Assembly (NCBI RefSeq): GCF_001039005.1
Contig: NZ_LDWR01000041.1
Coordinates: 353,486 to 417,485, forward strand
DNA length: 64,000 nt
Origin: Burkholderia cepacia
GTDB taxonomy: Bacteria > Pseudomonadota > Gammaproteobacteria > Burkholderiales > Burkholderiaceae
Direction of reading: 5' to 3'
How positions within the stretch are numbered: the first letter of the stretch is position 1; each line of letters opens with the position of its first letter. The notes below the pieces were generated by a model, which did not search any database, had not been told where the DNA came from, and saw nothing but the letters and a program-made list of their open reading frames with translations. This document shows positions 16,848 to 24,996 of the stretch, one piece after another. The position numbers and the translations under genes were made by a program.

Positions 16848-17953
16848 GCGGCCTCCTTCAGCGCGGCGAGCTTCACGACGCGCGTGCGCGGATGCACGGG
16901 CTGCGCGGCACCGACCCAGCGCCAACAGATCGTGCCCGTGCGGTGCCCGGCCGTATCGAGCCAGTTCGCAGCGCCCGGCCGCGATGCCGCGACCACCACC
17001 GTCACGCCGCCGCCGGCATTCAACCGCGCGCTGTGCTTGTTCACGCACACGTCGAAGTGCCGGTAGTCGAGCGACTCCATCCAGTAGTTGTTGAGCTGCA
17101 CGTTCCAGAAGTCGCAATCGGGCACCGTGTCGACGTCGATCACGAGCGCCTCGTCGACGGCCAGCGACCAGCACGAGTGGTAGTAGTAGATGTTCGGGTC
17201 GCCGCCGACCGACTGGCACAGCGCCTGGTCGGCGGGCGGCAGCGCGTTCACGTGCGACCGGTAGCTCGCGGCCCAGTCGGCGAACAGCTTCGAGGTCTGC
17301 TCGACGAACTGCGCGGCGCGCGTGAGGCCGCCTTGCAGCGCGAGCGGGTCGAGCGGCGCCGGGCGCTCCTGCGCGCCGATGCGCTCGATCTTCAGTTGCG
17401 CGGGCGTCTCCGCGCGCCGGTCGAGGAAGGTCTGGCGCACGAGCAGCGCGTTCGTGCCGGGCTCCATGCGCACCCAGTTGCCCGCGCGCGGCGTCTCGCT
17501 CAGCACGATCTCGAAGCTGCCGTCCGGCGCGGTCTCCAGCTGCTTCGCGTCGAGAAAACCCGTCTGCAGCATCTTGCCGTCGGTCTCGTAGCCGCCCTTC
17601 TGCGTGCCGAAGCTCAGGTACGCGACCGTGCCGCGCCGCCCTGTCACGCGGTATTCGCAGCGGCCGTCGAGACGCGCGTACTGGTACAGGTTGTCGGGGT
17701 TGTCGGCGCCGATCTTCGCGGTCTCGTGCGACGGCGAGAAAAAGCCGGGCCACGCGCCGTCCGCGAACTCGACGTGCATTTCGAGCGCGATGCGCATCAG
17801 CCGGCTCAAGTAGCGGAACCCTTCCGCGCGCGTCAGCGGGTCGTCCGGCGCCTCGGCGCGCAGGATCTGCTGTCCGCTGCGTTTCAGGGTGTCGCAGAAA
17901 TCGGCCCAGGTCTGGCCCGAAAGCAATTGCGTGGCACGTGTGTCGTCCGTCAT
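16844..17953 (-). CDS. DUF1214 domain-containing protein
   Basis: A 369-residue protein whose C-terminal half carries DUF1214 (NIYYYHSCWSLAVDEALVID to FWNVQLNNYWMESLDYRH). No signal peptide is present, unlike secreted DUF1254/DUF1214 proteins. The N-terminal third (TWADFCDTLKRSGQQILRAE) is helical and typical of the sulfotransferase-associated subgroup. It is the first gene of the operon, 56 bases from the left arm of the 19-bp inverted repeat. Biochemical function is not known. Confidence 0.85.
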   Translation of the reverse strand: MTDDTRATQLLSGQTWADFCDTLKRSGQQILRAEAPDDPLTRAEGFRYLSRLMRIALEMHVEFADGAWPGFFSPSHETAKIGADNPDNLYQYARLDGRCEYRVTGRRGTVAYLSFGTQKGGYETDGKMLQTGFLDAKQLETAPDGSFEIVLSETPRAGNWVRMEPGTNALLVRQTFLDRRAETPAQLKIERIGAQERPAPLDPLALQGGLTRAAQFVEQTSKLFADWAASYRSHVNALPPADQALCQSVGGDPNIYYYHSCWSLAVDEALVIDVDTVPDCDFWNVQLNNYWMESLDYRHFDVCVNKHSARLNAGGGVTVVVAASRPGAANWLDTAGHRTGTICWRWVGAAQPVHPRTRVVKLAALKEAA

Positions 17954-17983
17954 GTGTCGTCTCCGCCGATGGTCGAGCGCTCA

Positions 17984-18102
17984 CCTTAAGCGCCGGCGCC
18001 GCGCGCCACTTCGTCCGGGTGGACTAAGGAAAGATCCGCTGCGCCGCCGCGCCGCGGTTTAGTCCACCCGGACGAAGAGCGACATGCGCCTCGCTCGATA
18101 CC
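17984..18102. promoter_or_regulatory. Perfect 19-bp inverted repeat between divergent operons
   Basis: The left arm 18009-18027 (CTTCGTCCGGGTGGACTAA) and right arm 18059-18077 are exact reverse complements, with 31 bases between. Each arm read outward is TTAGTCCACCCGGACGAAG. A -10-like hexamer follows at the same distance on both sides: TTAAGG on the minus strand near 17984-17989, and GATACC on the plus strand at 18097-18102, each 38 bases from the box start. This is the layout of two back-to-back activator-dependent promoters serving the DUF1214 operon and cysD. Confidence 0.65.
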
Positions 18103-18167
18103 GTTGGCGTCATGCACGAAACGCCGCACATGTCGCGCGGCGCCGTCATGAAACAAGGAGACGAACG

Positions 18168-19064
18168 ATGTTGACCCACTTGGAGCGGCTGGAGGCCGAA
18201 AGCATCCACATCATGCGCGAGGTGGTCGCGGAGAGCGAAAACCCGGTGATGCTGTATTCGATCGGCAAGGACAGCTCGGTCATGCTGCACCTCGCGATGA
18301 AGGCGTTCTACCCGGCGAAGCCGCCCTTTCCGCTGCTGCATGTCGATACGACGTGGAAGTTCCGCGAGATGATCGCGTTTCGCGACGAGACGGCCGAGCG
18401 CCTCGGCCTCGACCTGCGCGTGCACATCAACCCCGACGGCGTCGCGAACGACATCAACCCGTTCACGCATGGCTCGGCCGTGCACACCGACGTGTGGAAG
18501 ACGCAGGGGCTCAAGCAGGCGCTCGATCACTACGGCTTCGACGCCGCGTTCGGCGGCGCGCGCCGCGACGAGGAAAAATCGCGCGCGAAGGAACGCATCG
18601 TGTCGCTGCGCTCGGAGCAGCACCGCTGGGACCCGAAGCGCCAGCGCCCCGAACTCTGGTCGCTGTACAACGCGCGCAAGCGCAAGGGCGAAAGCCTGCG
18701 GGTGTTCCCGATCTCGAACTGGACCGAACTCGACATCTGGCAATACATCCAGCTTCACGACATCCCGATCGTGCCGCTCTACTTCGCAAAGGAACGCCCT
18801 GTTGTCGAACGCGACGGCGCGCTGATCATGGTCGACGACGAACGCCTGCCATTGCGCGAAGGCGAAGTGCCGCAGATGCGCAAGGTGCGCTTTCGCACGC
18901 TCGGTTGTTATCCGCTGACCGGCGCGATCGACAGCGATGCGACGACGCTCGACGACATCCTGCAGGAGATGCGCGAGACGCGCACGTCCGAGCGCCAGGG
19001 GCGCCTGATCGACAGCGATTCGGCCGGTTCGATGGAAAAGAAGAAACAGGAGGGATATTTCTGA
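18168..19064 (+). CDS. cysD: Sulfate adenylyltransferase small subunit CysD
   Basis: The catalytic subunit of ATP sulfurylase (PAPS-reductase-like fold), which makes APS from sulfate and ATP, driven by the CysN GTPase. It has 298 residues. The PP-loop SIGKDSS is at residues 31-37, and FGGARRDEEKSRAKERI, FPISNWTELDIWQYI and TLGCYPLTGAI are conserved CysD segments. The start at 18168 is 8 bases after AAGGAG. Its stop overlaps the cysNC start by one base. In this genus a separate cysDN set normally serves cysteine synthesis, so this copy is probably dedicated to sulfation. Confidence 0.95.
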   Translation: MLTHLERLEAESIHIMREVVAESENPVMLYSIGKDSSVMLHLAMKAFYPAKPPFPLLHVDTTWKFREMIAFRDETAERLGLDLRVHINPDGVANDINPFTHGSAVHTDVWKTQGLKQALDHYGFDAAFGGARRDEEKSRAKERIVSLRSEQHRWDPKRQRPELWSLYNARKRKGESLRVFPISNWTELDIWQYIQLHDIPIVPLYFAKERPVVERDGALIMVDDERLPLREGEVPQMRKVRFRTLGCYPLTGAIDSDATTLDDILQEMRETRTSERQGRLIDSDSAGSMEKKKQEGYF

Positions 19065-20980
19065 TGGCACACGTTCTCACCGCGCCCGACACGCTCGCGC
19101 GCCCCGCCGCTACCGCGTCCGCCAGCGACGATGCACAAACCCAGGACCTGCTGCGCTTCATCACGTGCGGCAGCGTCGACGACGGCAAGAGCACGCTGAT
19201 CGGCCGCCTGCTCTACGAGTCGAACATGCTGTTCGACGACCAGCTCACGCAGCTCGAGGCCGATTCGAAGAAGGTCGGCACGCAAGGCGGCGAACTCGAT
19301 TTCGCGCTGCTCGTCGACGGCCTGTCGGCCGAACGCGAGCAAGGCATCACGATCGACGTCGCCTACCGTTTCTTCGCGACCGCGCGACGCAAGTTCATCG
19401 TCGCCGACACGCCCGGCCACGAGCAGTACACGCGCAACATGATCACCGGCGCGTCGACCGCCGATCTGGCCGTGATCCTGATCGACGCGCGCAAGGGCGT
19501 GCTCACGCAGACGCGCCGCCACAGCCATCTCGTCGCGCTGATCGGCATCAAGCGCGTCGTGCTCGCGATCAACAAGATGGATCTGGTCGACTACGACCCG
19601 GCCGTGTTCGAGCGCATCGACGCCGACTATCGCGCGTTCGCGGCCGAGCTCGGGCTGTCGGAGATCGTCAGCATCCCGATGTCGGCACTGCGCGGCGACA
19701 ACGTGATCGTGCCGAGTGCGCGCATGCCGTGGTACGCGGGGCCGACGCTGATGCAGCATCTCGACACCCTGCCGCTCGCCGCACGCGTGACGCGCGACGA
19801 GCCGTTCCGGCTGCCGGTGCAGTGGGTCAACCGCCCGCACCTGAACTTCCGCGGCTATGCGGGCAGCATCGCGTCGGGCGAGATCCGCGTCGGCGAACGC
19901 GTGCGCGTGCTGCCTTCCGGCAAGGAGAGCCGCGTCGCGTCGGTAATCACGCAAAGCGGCGAAAGCGACATCGCGCGCGCCGGCGACGCGGTGACGCTCA
20001 CGCTCGCCGACGAGATCGACATCAGCCGCGGCGACCTGATCGCGCGCGCGGACGCGCCGCCGGAAGTGGCCGACCAGTTCGAGGCGACGCTCGTGTGGAT
20101 GCACGACGAGCCGCTGCTGCCCGGCCGCCCGTATCTCGTGAAGCTCGGCACGCAGACGGTCGGCGCGACCAGCGCGACGCCGAAATACAAGATCGACGTG
20201 AACACGCGCGAACATCTCGCGGCGCGCACGCTCGCGCTCAACGAGATCGGCGTGTGCAACCTGAGCTTCGACCGGCCCGTCGCGTTCGATCCGTACGACC
20301 GGAACCGCCATACGGGCGGCTTCATCGTGATCGACCGCTTCACCAACGACACGGTCGGCGCCGGGATGCTGCACTTCGCGCTGCGCCGCGCGCACAACGT
20401 GCACTGGCAGGCCGTCGACGTCGATCGCGCCGCGCGCGCCGAGCAGAAGGCGCAGACGCCGCACATCGTGTGGCTGACGGGGCTGTCGGGCGCCGGCAAG
20501 TCGACGATCGCGAACCTCGTCGAGAAGCGACTCCATGCGCTCGGCAGGCACACGTACCTGCTCGACGGCGACAACGTGCGGCACGGGCTCAATCGCGATC
20601 TCGGCTTCACCGAGGCCGATCGCGTGGAGAACATCCGGCGCGTCGCCGAAGTCGCGCGGCTGATGCTCGACGCGGGGCTCATCACGCTCGTGTCGTTCAT
20701 CTCGCCGTTCCGCGCGGAGCGCGACATGGCGCGCGCGCTCGTCGGCCCCGACGAGTTCGTCGAGGTGTTCGTCGACACGCCGCTCGCGATCGCCGAGGAA
20801 CGCGATCCGAAGGGCCTGTACAAGAAGGCGCGGCGCGGCGAACTGAAGCACTTCACGGGCATCGACTCGCCGTACGAGCCGCCCGCGCAGCCCGAGCTGC
20901 GCGTCGACACGGTGGCCGAGTCGCCGGAAGCGGCGGCGGACCGCATCGTCGCGTACCTGCTACGCGAGCGCACCGCGTAA
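19064..20980 (+). CDS. cysNC: Bifunctional sulfate adenylyltransferase large subunit / APS kinase
   Basis: A fusion of CysN (GTP-dependent ATP sulfurylase subunit) with CysC (APS kinase), 638 residues in all. The GTPase part has the P-loop GSVDDGKST at residues 36-44, ADTPGHEQYTRNM, and INKMD, followed by beta-barrel domains to about residue 440. The kinase starts near residue 455 with P-loop GLSGAGKS at about 472-479 and the conserved LDGDNVRHGLNRDLGF. With CysD it would turn sulfate into PAPS in two steps. Assimilation through APS does not need the kinase, so the fusion points to sulfate transfer as the purpose. Confidence 0.95.
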   Translation: MAHVLTAPDTLARPAATASASDDAQTQDLLRFITCGSVDDGKSTLIGRLLYESNMLFDDQLTQLEADSKKVGTQGGELDFALLVDGLSAEREQGITIDVAYRFFATARRKFIVADTPGHEQYTRNMITGASTADLAVILIDARKGVLTQTRRHSHLVALIGIKRVVLAINKMDLVDYDPAVFERIDADYRAFAAELGLSEIVSIPMSALRGDNVIVPSARMPWYAGPTLMQHLDTLPLAARVTRDEPFRLPVQWVNRPHLNFRGYAGSIASGEIRVGERVRVLPSGKESRVASVITQSGESDIARAGDAVTLTLADEIDISRGDLIARADAPPEVADQFEATLVWMHDEPLLPGRPYLVKLGTQTVGATSATPKYKIDVNTREHLAARTLALNEIGVCNLSFDRPVAFDPYDRNRHTGGFIVIDRFTNDTVGAGMLHFALRRAHNVHWQAVDVDRAARAEQKAQTPHIVWLTGLSGAGKSTIANLVEKRLHALGRHTYLLDGDNVRHGLNRDLGFTEADRVENIRRVAEVARLMLDAGLITLVSFISPFRAERDMARALVGPDEFVEVFVDTPLAIAEERDPKGLYKKARRGELKHFTGIDSPYEPPAQPELRVDTVAESPEAAADRIVAYLLRERTA

Positions 20981-20985
20981 GCGCC

Positions 20986-21010
20986 GCGGGCAGGTTGCCC
21001 GCCTGCCCGC
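20986..21010 (+). terminator. GC-rich hairpin after cysNC
   Basis: GCGGGCAGG (20986-20994) pairs perfectly with CCTGCCCGC (21002-21010), starting 5 bases after the cysNC stop. The following bases (GTCGTCTACT) are only weakly T-rich, so termination may be partial. Confidence 0.4.
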
Positions 21011-21020
21011 GTCGTCTACT

Positions 21021-21086
21021 CCGTTCGGATGACGCGGGCCGCCGGCCGGCCGGTATGCTGGTCCGGGAACACTTCATCCGGACCAA
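21021..21086. promoter_or_regulatory. Possible regulator half-sites before the LuxR gene
   Basis: CCGTTCGGATGA (21021-21032) and TCATCCGGACCA (21074-21085) face each other and resemble the CCACCCGGACGAAG part of the box found at 18009-18077. The second copy runs into the ribosome-binding site (AAGGAG) of the LuxR gene. Autoregulation is possible; the match is weaker than at the three promoters. Confidence 0.35.
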
Positions 21087-21099
21087 GGAGAAAACGAGC

Positions 21100-22287
21100 A
21101 TGCGGATCGCGCTGGCACCCGACGATACGGCCGCGCACGACGGTTTCGACGACGCCGCGTGGACGGCGCGCGAACTCAGCGCGTGGCTCGGGCTCGTCTA
21201 TCAGGGGCCGTCGGAAGCCACGCCGTGGGCCGGCTTTCTCGAAGCGATCCGCGTGCGGCTCGATGCGAGCTTCACGACGCTCGTGCTGCGCAATCCGGGC
21301 GGTTCGCACCACGGGCTCATCATCAACGCATCGACGCACGGGCCACTGCTGCCCGGCGAGCCGTCGTACAGCGAGCAGTTCTACGCGCTGTGTCCGTTTC
21401 TCGACCACCCGCCCGGCCAGGTGTTCACCGCCGACCGGCTGTTCGGCGAAACCGCGTGGCGCACGCACGATTTCTACCGGCAATACCTGCAGCCGCTCGA
21501 CCTGCGCTACATCCTCGGCGCGAACCTGCGCGGCGAACGCGGCGTCGAGTGCGCGTTCTTCGTGAGTCGTGCGCACGGCGGGCGCGATTTCGACGCGGCC
21601 GAGCGCGCGCAGGTCGCGACGCTGTTGCCGCACCTGCAGCGGGCGGTCGAGCTGCACGCGGCGTTCGACGTGCTCGATGCCGAACGCGCGCTGTACGCGG
21701 GCACCGTCGACCGGCTCGATGTCGGCACCGCGATCGTCGACGAGGACGGCCGCGTGATCAAGCGCAACCGCATCGCGGAGCGGCTGATCGAGCAGCAGGA
21801 CGGGCTGTGCGTGCGCCAGGAGCGGCTTCACGCATCGTGCCCGCTCGACGAACGCCGGTTGCAGAGGGCGCTGCAGGCCGCGCTCGAGCATTTCCGCGCG
21901 GGCGCGCTCGCGCGCATCGAAGCCACCACGCTGTCGCGCCCCGGCGGCGCGATGCCGTTGAGCGTGCTGCTGCGCCCGCTCGCGCCGTACCGCGGCGCCG
22001 AGGACCGCCAGCACCGGCCGGCCGTCGCGGTGTTCGTCCGCGATCCGGCATCGTCGCCGCAGACGTCGCGCGACATGCTGCACCGGCTGTTCCGGCTCAC
22101 GCCGATGGAAACCGAAATCGCGCTGCTGCTCGTCGACGGGCTGACGCTCGACGAGGCGGCTGCCGCGACGGGCATCACGAAGAACACCGCCCGCGCGCAC
22201 CTGCGCGGCATCTTCGCGAAAACGGGCGCGACGCGGCAGGCCGTGCTCGTGAAGACGCTGCTCAACAGCGTCGTGTCGATGGCGTAG
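21100..22287 (+). CDS. LuxR family transcriptional regulator
   Basis: A 395-residue regulator with a C-terminal LuxR-type HTH (about 330-390: FRLTPMETEIALLLVDGLTL, then ATGITKNTARAHLRGIFAKT). The N-terminal part (1-200) looks GAF-like and the middle part (about 205-250, VGTAIVDEDGRVIKRNRIAE) is PAS-like. No autoinducer-domain signature is seen, so it probably senses a small molecule, as TeiR-like regulators of steroid users do. Placed directly after cysNC, it is the best candidate to bind the TTAGTCCA-type boxes. The start at 21100 follows AAGGAG at a good distance. Confidence 0.85.
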   Translation: MRIALAPDDTAAHDGFDDAAWTARELSAWLGLVYQGPSEATPWAGFLEAIRVRLDASFTTLVLRNPGGSHHGLIINASTHGPLLPGEPSYSEQFYALCPFLDHPPGQVFTADRLFGETAWRTHDFYRQYLQPLDLRYILGANLRGERGVECAFFVSRAHGGRDFDAAERAQVATLLPHLQRAVELHAAFDVLDAERALYAGTVDRLDVGTAIVDEDGRVIKRNRIAERLIEQQDGLCVRQERLHASCPLDERRLQRALQAALEHFRAGALARIEATTLSRPGGAMPLSVLLRPLAPYRGAEDRQHRPAVAVFVRDPASSPQTSRDMLHRLFRLTPMETEIALLLVDGLTLDEAAAATGITKNTARAHLRGIFAKTGATRQAVLVKTLLNSVVSMA

Positions 22288-22329
22288 CTGGCGGCGACCG
22301 GGCGTCCAGCGATCGATGTTCTCTCAATT

Positions 22330-22352
22330 CATGTCATACGTCATCAGACATG
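22330..22352. promoter_or_regulatory. Putative operator CATGTC-N11-GACATG
   Basis: CATGTC (22330-22335) and GACATG (22347-22352) are inverted, with TCATACGTCAT between. A related site lies at 22443-22460. Both precede the MFS-lactonase operon, so they are likely binding sites for the operon's regulator, which is not encoded next to it. Confidence 0.45.
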
Positions 22353-22442
22353 AATAAATCGAGCATCGGCCTCGTAATACTCCCCAATATTTGCGTAATT
22401 TCCGGGTAAACCCGCGACGTCTTTACCGGTACTCAGGCGTAA

Positions 22443-22460
22443 CATGTCATACGACGACAT
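22443..22460. promoter_or_regulatory. Second operator-like site ATGTC-N7-GACAT
   Basis: ATGTC (22444-22448) and GACAT (22456-22460) share ATGTCATACG with the site at 22330. It is 22 bases before the MFS start. The centres of the two sites are 111 bases apart. GntR- or LacI-type regulators use comparable palindromes. Confidence 0.45.
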
Positions 22461-22481
22461 ACTACATCGATCGCCACCCAG

Positions 22482-23900
22482 ATGCCGACGCGGATTGCAG
22501 ACCCGTCCGCCGCCGCCCGACCGGAGACACCCTTGAACCCGCCCTCGCCCGCCCTGCCCGGACGCGACCCGCTCGCGTCCGCCGTCTCGAAAGTGAAATG
22601 GCATGTGCTGCCGCTCGTGCTGATCATGTTCATCGCGAACTACATCGACCGCGTGAACGTCGGTTTCGTCGATCGCCACCTCGAAGCGTCGATCGGGATC
22701 GGCGCGGCCGCGTACGGGCTCGGCGCCGGGCTGTTCTTCGTCGGCTACGCGCTGTTCGAAGTGCCATCCAACCTGCTGATGCAGCGCTACGGCGCACGCG
22801 TGTGGCTCGCGCGGATCATGGCGACGTGGGGCATCGTCGCGGCCGCGATGGCGTTCGTGTGGAACGACACGTCGTTCTACGCATTGCGCTTCCTGCTCGG
22901 CGTGGCCGAGGCCGGCTTCTTCCCCGGCGTCGTGCTGTACCTGTCGCAATGGCTGCCGCCGCAGGAGCGCGGCAAGGCGATGGCGATCTTCCTCGGCGGC
23001 TCCGCGTTCGCGTCGGTGCTGTCCGGGCCCGTCACGGGCGCGCTGCTGTCGATCCGCGGCTTCGGCCTCGAAGGCTGGCAGTGGATGTTCCTGATCGAGG
23101 GGTCGTTCTCCGTCGCGCTGTGCGGCGCGAGCTGGCTGCTGCTGAAATCGCATATCCGCGACGCGACGTGGCTCACGGCCGAAGAACGCGCGGCGCTCGA
23201 ACACGCGCTCGACGAGGAGCGCGCAACGCGCGACGTGCGCTCGAGCGTGCCGGTGCGCGGCACCGCGCTGCTGCGCGATCCGCAGATCATGCTGTTCTGC
23301 TTCCTGTACTTCTCGATCCAGCTGACGATCTACGCGGCCACGTTCTGGCTGCCGACGATCATCCGCAAGATGGGCGGCCTCACCGATTTCCAGGTCGGCC
23401 TCTACAACACGATTCCGTGGATGATCGCGATCGGCGCGATGTACGGCTTCGCGGTGCTGTCGTCGAAGTGGAGGCATCCGCAGCGCTGGCTCGCATTCGC
23501 GCTCGTGCTCGCCGCGTGCGGGCTGTTCGCGTCGACGTCGCACGATCCCGTGTGGTCGTTCGCGTCGATCTGCTTCGCCGCGCTCGGCTTCAAGGCCGCG
23601 TCGTCGCTGTTCTGGCCGATCCCGCAGGGTTATCTCGACTCACGCGTGGCCGCGGCCGTGATCGCGCTGATCAACTCGGTCGGCAACCTCGGCGGTTTCG
23701 TCGCGCCGACGGCATTCGGCTATCTGAAGCAACATACGGGTTCGATCACGGGCGGGCTGTATGCGCTCGCGATCGCGTCCCTCGTCGCCGCGGTCGCCGC
23801 GCTGTTCGCGCGCACGCACCGGCGCAACGATCCGCCGCGCGGCCTGCCGGCCGACGAGTCCTTCACGAACGCTTCGATGCTCCGCCATGCCGAACACTGA
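22482..23900 (+). CDS. MFS transporter, anion:cation symporter type
   Basis: A 472-residue, 12-helix inner-membrane permease similar to the phthalate/tartrate/glucarate (ACS) group. The signatures are FIANYIDRVNVGFVD in helix 1 and the loop QRYGARVWLARIMATWGIVA; RFLLGVAEAGFFPGVVLYLS is also typical of ACS permeases. The lactonase gene begins 14 bases before its stop, so the pair likely imports and processes a sugar acid or its lactone. The first ATG is used; the extended N-terminus of about 35 residues is Pro/Ala-rich. Confidence 0.88.
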   Translation: MPTRIADPSAAARPETPLNPPSPALPGRDPLASAVSKVKWHVLPLVLIMFIANYIDRVNVGFVDRHLEASIGIGAAAYGLGAGLFFVGYALFEVPSNLLMQRYGARVWLARIMATWGIVAAAMAFVWNDTSFYALRFLLGVAEAGFFPGVVLYLSQWLPPQERGKAMAIFLGGSAFASVLSGPVTGALLSIRGFGLEGWQWMFLIEGSFSVALCGASWLLLKSHIRDATWLTAEERAALEHALDEERATRDVRSSVPVRGTALLRDPQIMLFCFLYFSIQLTIYAATFWLPTIIRKMGGLTDFQVGLYNTIPWMIAIGAMYGFAVLSSKWRHPQRWLAFALVLAACGLFASTSHDPVWSFASICFAALGFKAASSLFWPIPQGYLDSRVAAAVIALINSVGNLGGFVAPTAFGYLKQHTGSITGGLYALAIASLVAAVAALFARTHRRNDPPRGLPADESFTNASMLRHAEH

Positions 23901-24936
23901 CCGCCTGACCGTCGTCGTCTCGAATGCCGCCGACGCCGACCTCGCCACGTTCTCCCTCGCGGCCGACGGCACGCTCGCGCCGCTCGCCCGCTACCCGGCC
24001 GCCGACGTCGCGATGCCGATCGCCGTGCAGGCCGACCGCGCGCGGCTTTACGTCGCGACGCGCGGCGAACAGCCGACGATCGTCGCGTTCCGGGTCGTCC
24101 CGGCCACGGGCGCACTCGCGCGCATCGGCACGACCGCGATCGACGCGAGCCACGCATACCTGTCGCTCGACCGCAGCGGCCGCTGGCTGCTCGGCGCGTC
24201 GTACGGCGGCAATTCGCTGAGCGTCTATGACGCCGCGCGCGTGCGCGACGGCGACGGCACACCGCTGCAGGTCGCCGGCGGCATCGCGAACGCGCACGCG
24301 GTGATCGTGTCGCCGGATAACCGTTTCGCGTACGTCAGCTCGCTCGGCTCGGACCGCGTGTTCAGCTTCGCGCTCGTCGAGGACGCGGCCGGCCTGCGCG
24401 CGCTCGAACACGGCGAAACGCGCGTGCCGGCCGGCTTCGGCCCGCGTCACCTGCGCTTCGCGCGCGACGGCCGCGCGCTTGTCGTCGTCAGCGAATTCCA
24501 GGGCACGCTCGCGACGTTCGCGCGCGATCCCGACAGCGGCCGGCTCGGCGACGCGCATGTGAGCGCGCGCCACCCGGCCGTCGCCGAACTCGCGCAAGGT
24601 CATGCGCGGCCGCCCGCGCCCGCCGCCCCGTCCGTGTGGGCCGCCGATCTCCATCTGACGCCCGACGAGCGTTTCGCGTATGTCAGCGAACGCACGTCGA
24701 GCCGGCTGCTCTGCTATCGCCGCACCGCCGACAACACGTTCGAGCCCACGCATGCGACCGCCACCGAGACCCAGCCGCGCGGGTTCGCGATCGATCCGTC
24801 CGGGCGCTGGCTCGTCGCGTGCGGCGAACAGTCGGAACACGTGTCGGTGTATGCGATCGCGCCGGACGACGGCGCGCTGTCGCTGCACGCACGCGTGCCG
24901 GGCGGCCGCGGCGCGAACTGGGTCGCGATCGTCTGA
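23887..24936 (+). CDS. Lactonase family protein (7-bladed beta-propeller)
   Basis: A 349-residue protein of the COG2706 6-phosphogluconolactonase/carboxymuconate cyclase-like family. Repeated blades are visible (LYVATRGEQPTIVAFRV, HAYLSLDRSGRWLLGASYGG, FAYVSSLGSDRVFSF, FAYVSERTSSRLLCYRR). The conserved GFGPRHLRFA and QPRGFAIDPSGRWLV segments support the call. No signal peptide, so cytoplasmic. It overlaps the MFS gene by 14 bases; the likely job is opening a lactone taken up by that transporter. Confidence 0.85.
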   Translation: MPNTDRLTVVVSNAADADLATFSLAADGTLAPLARYPAADVAMPIAVQADRARLYVATRGEQPTIVAFRVVPATGALARIGTTAIDASHAYLSLDRSGRWLLGASYGGNSLSVYDAARVRDGDGTPLQVAGGIANAHAVIVSPDNRFAYVSSLGSDRVFSFALVEDAAGLRALEHGETRVPAGFGPRHLRFARDGRALVVVSEFQGTLATFARDPDSGRLGDAHVSARHPAVAELAQGHARPPAPAAPSVWAADLHLTPDERFAYVSERTSSRLLCYRRTADNTFEPTHATATETQPRGFAIDPSGRWLVACGEQSEHVSVYAIAPDDGALSLHARVPGGRGANWVAIV

Positions 24937-24996
24937 CGATGCGGCGCCTGCGCGGGATCCGGCAGGCGCGCCGCGAAGGCCGGTGCCCTCCCGCGT

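Noticed and set aside
24943..24972. Terminator between the lactonase and AraC genes
   Set aside because: GCGCCTGC/GCAGGCGC forms a hairpin but has no T run on either side; too weak to call.
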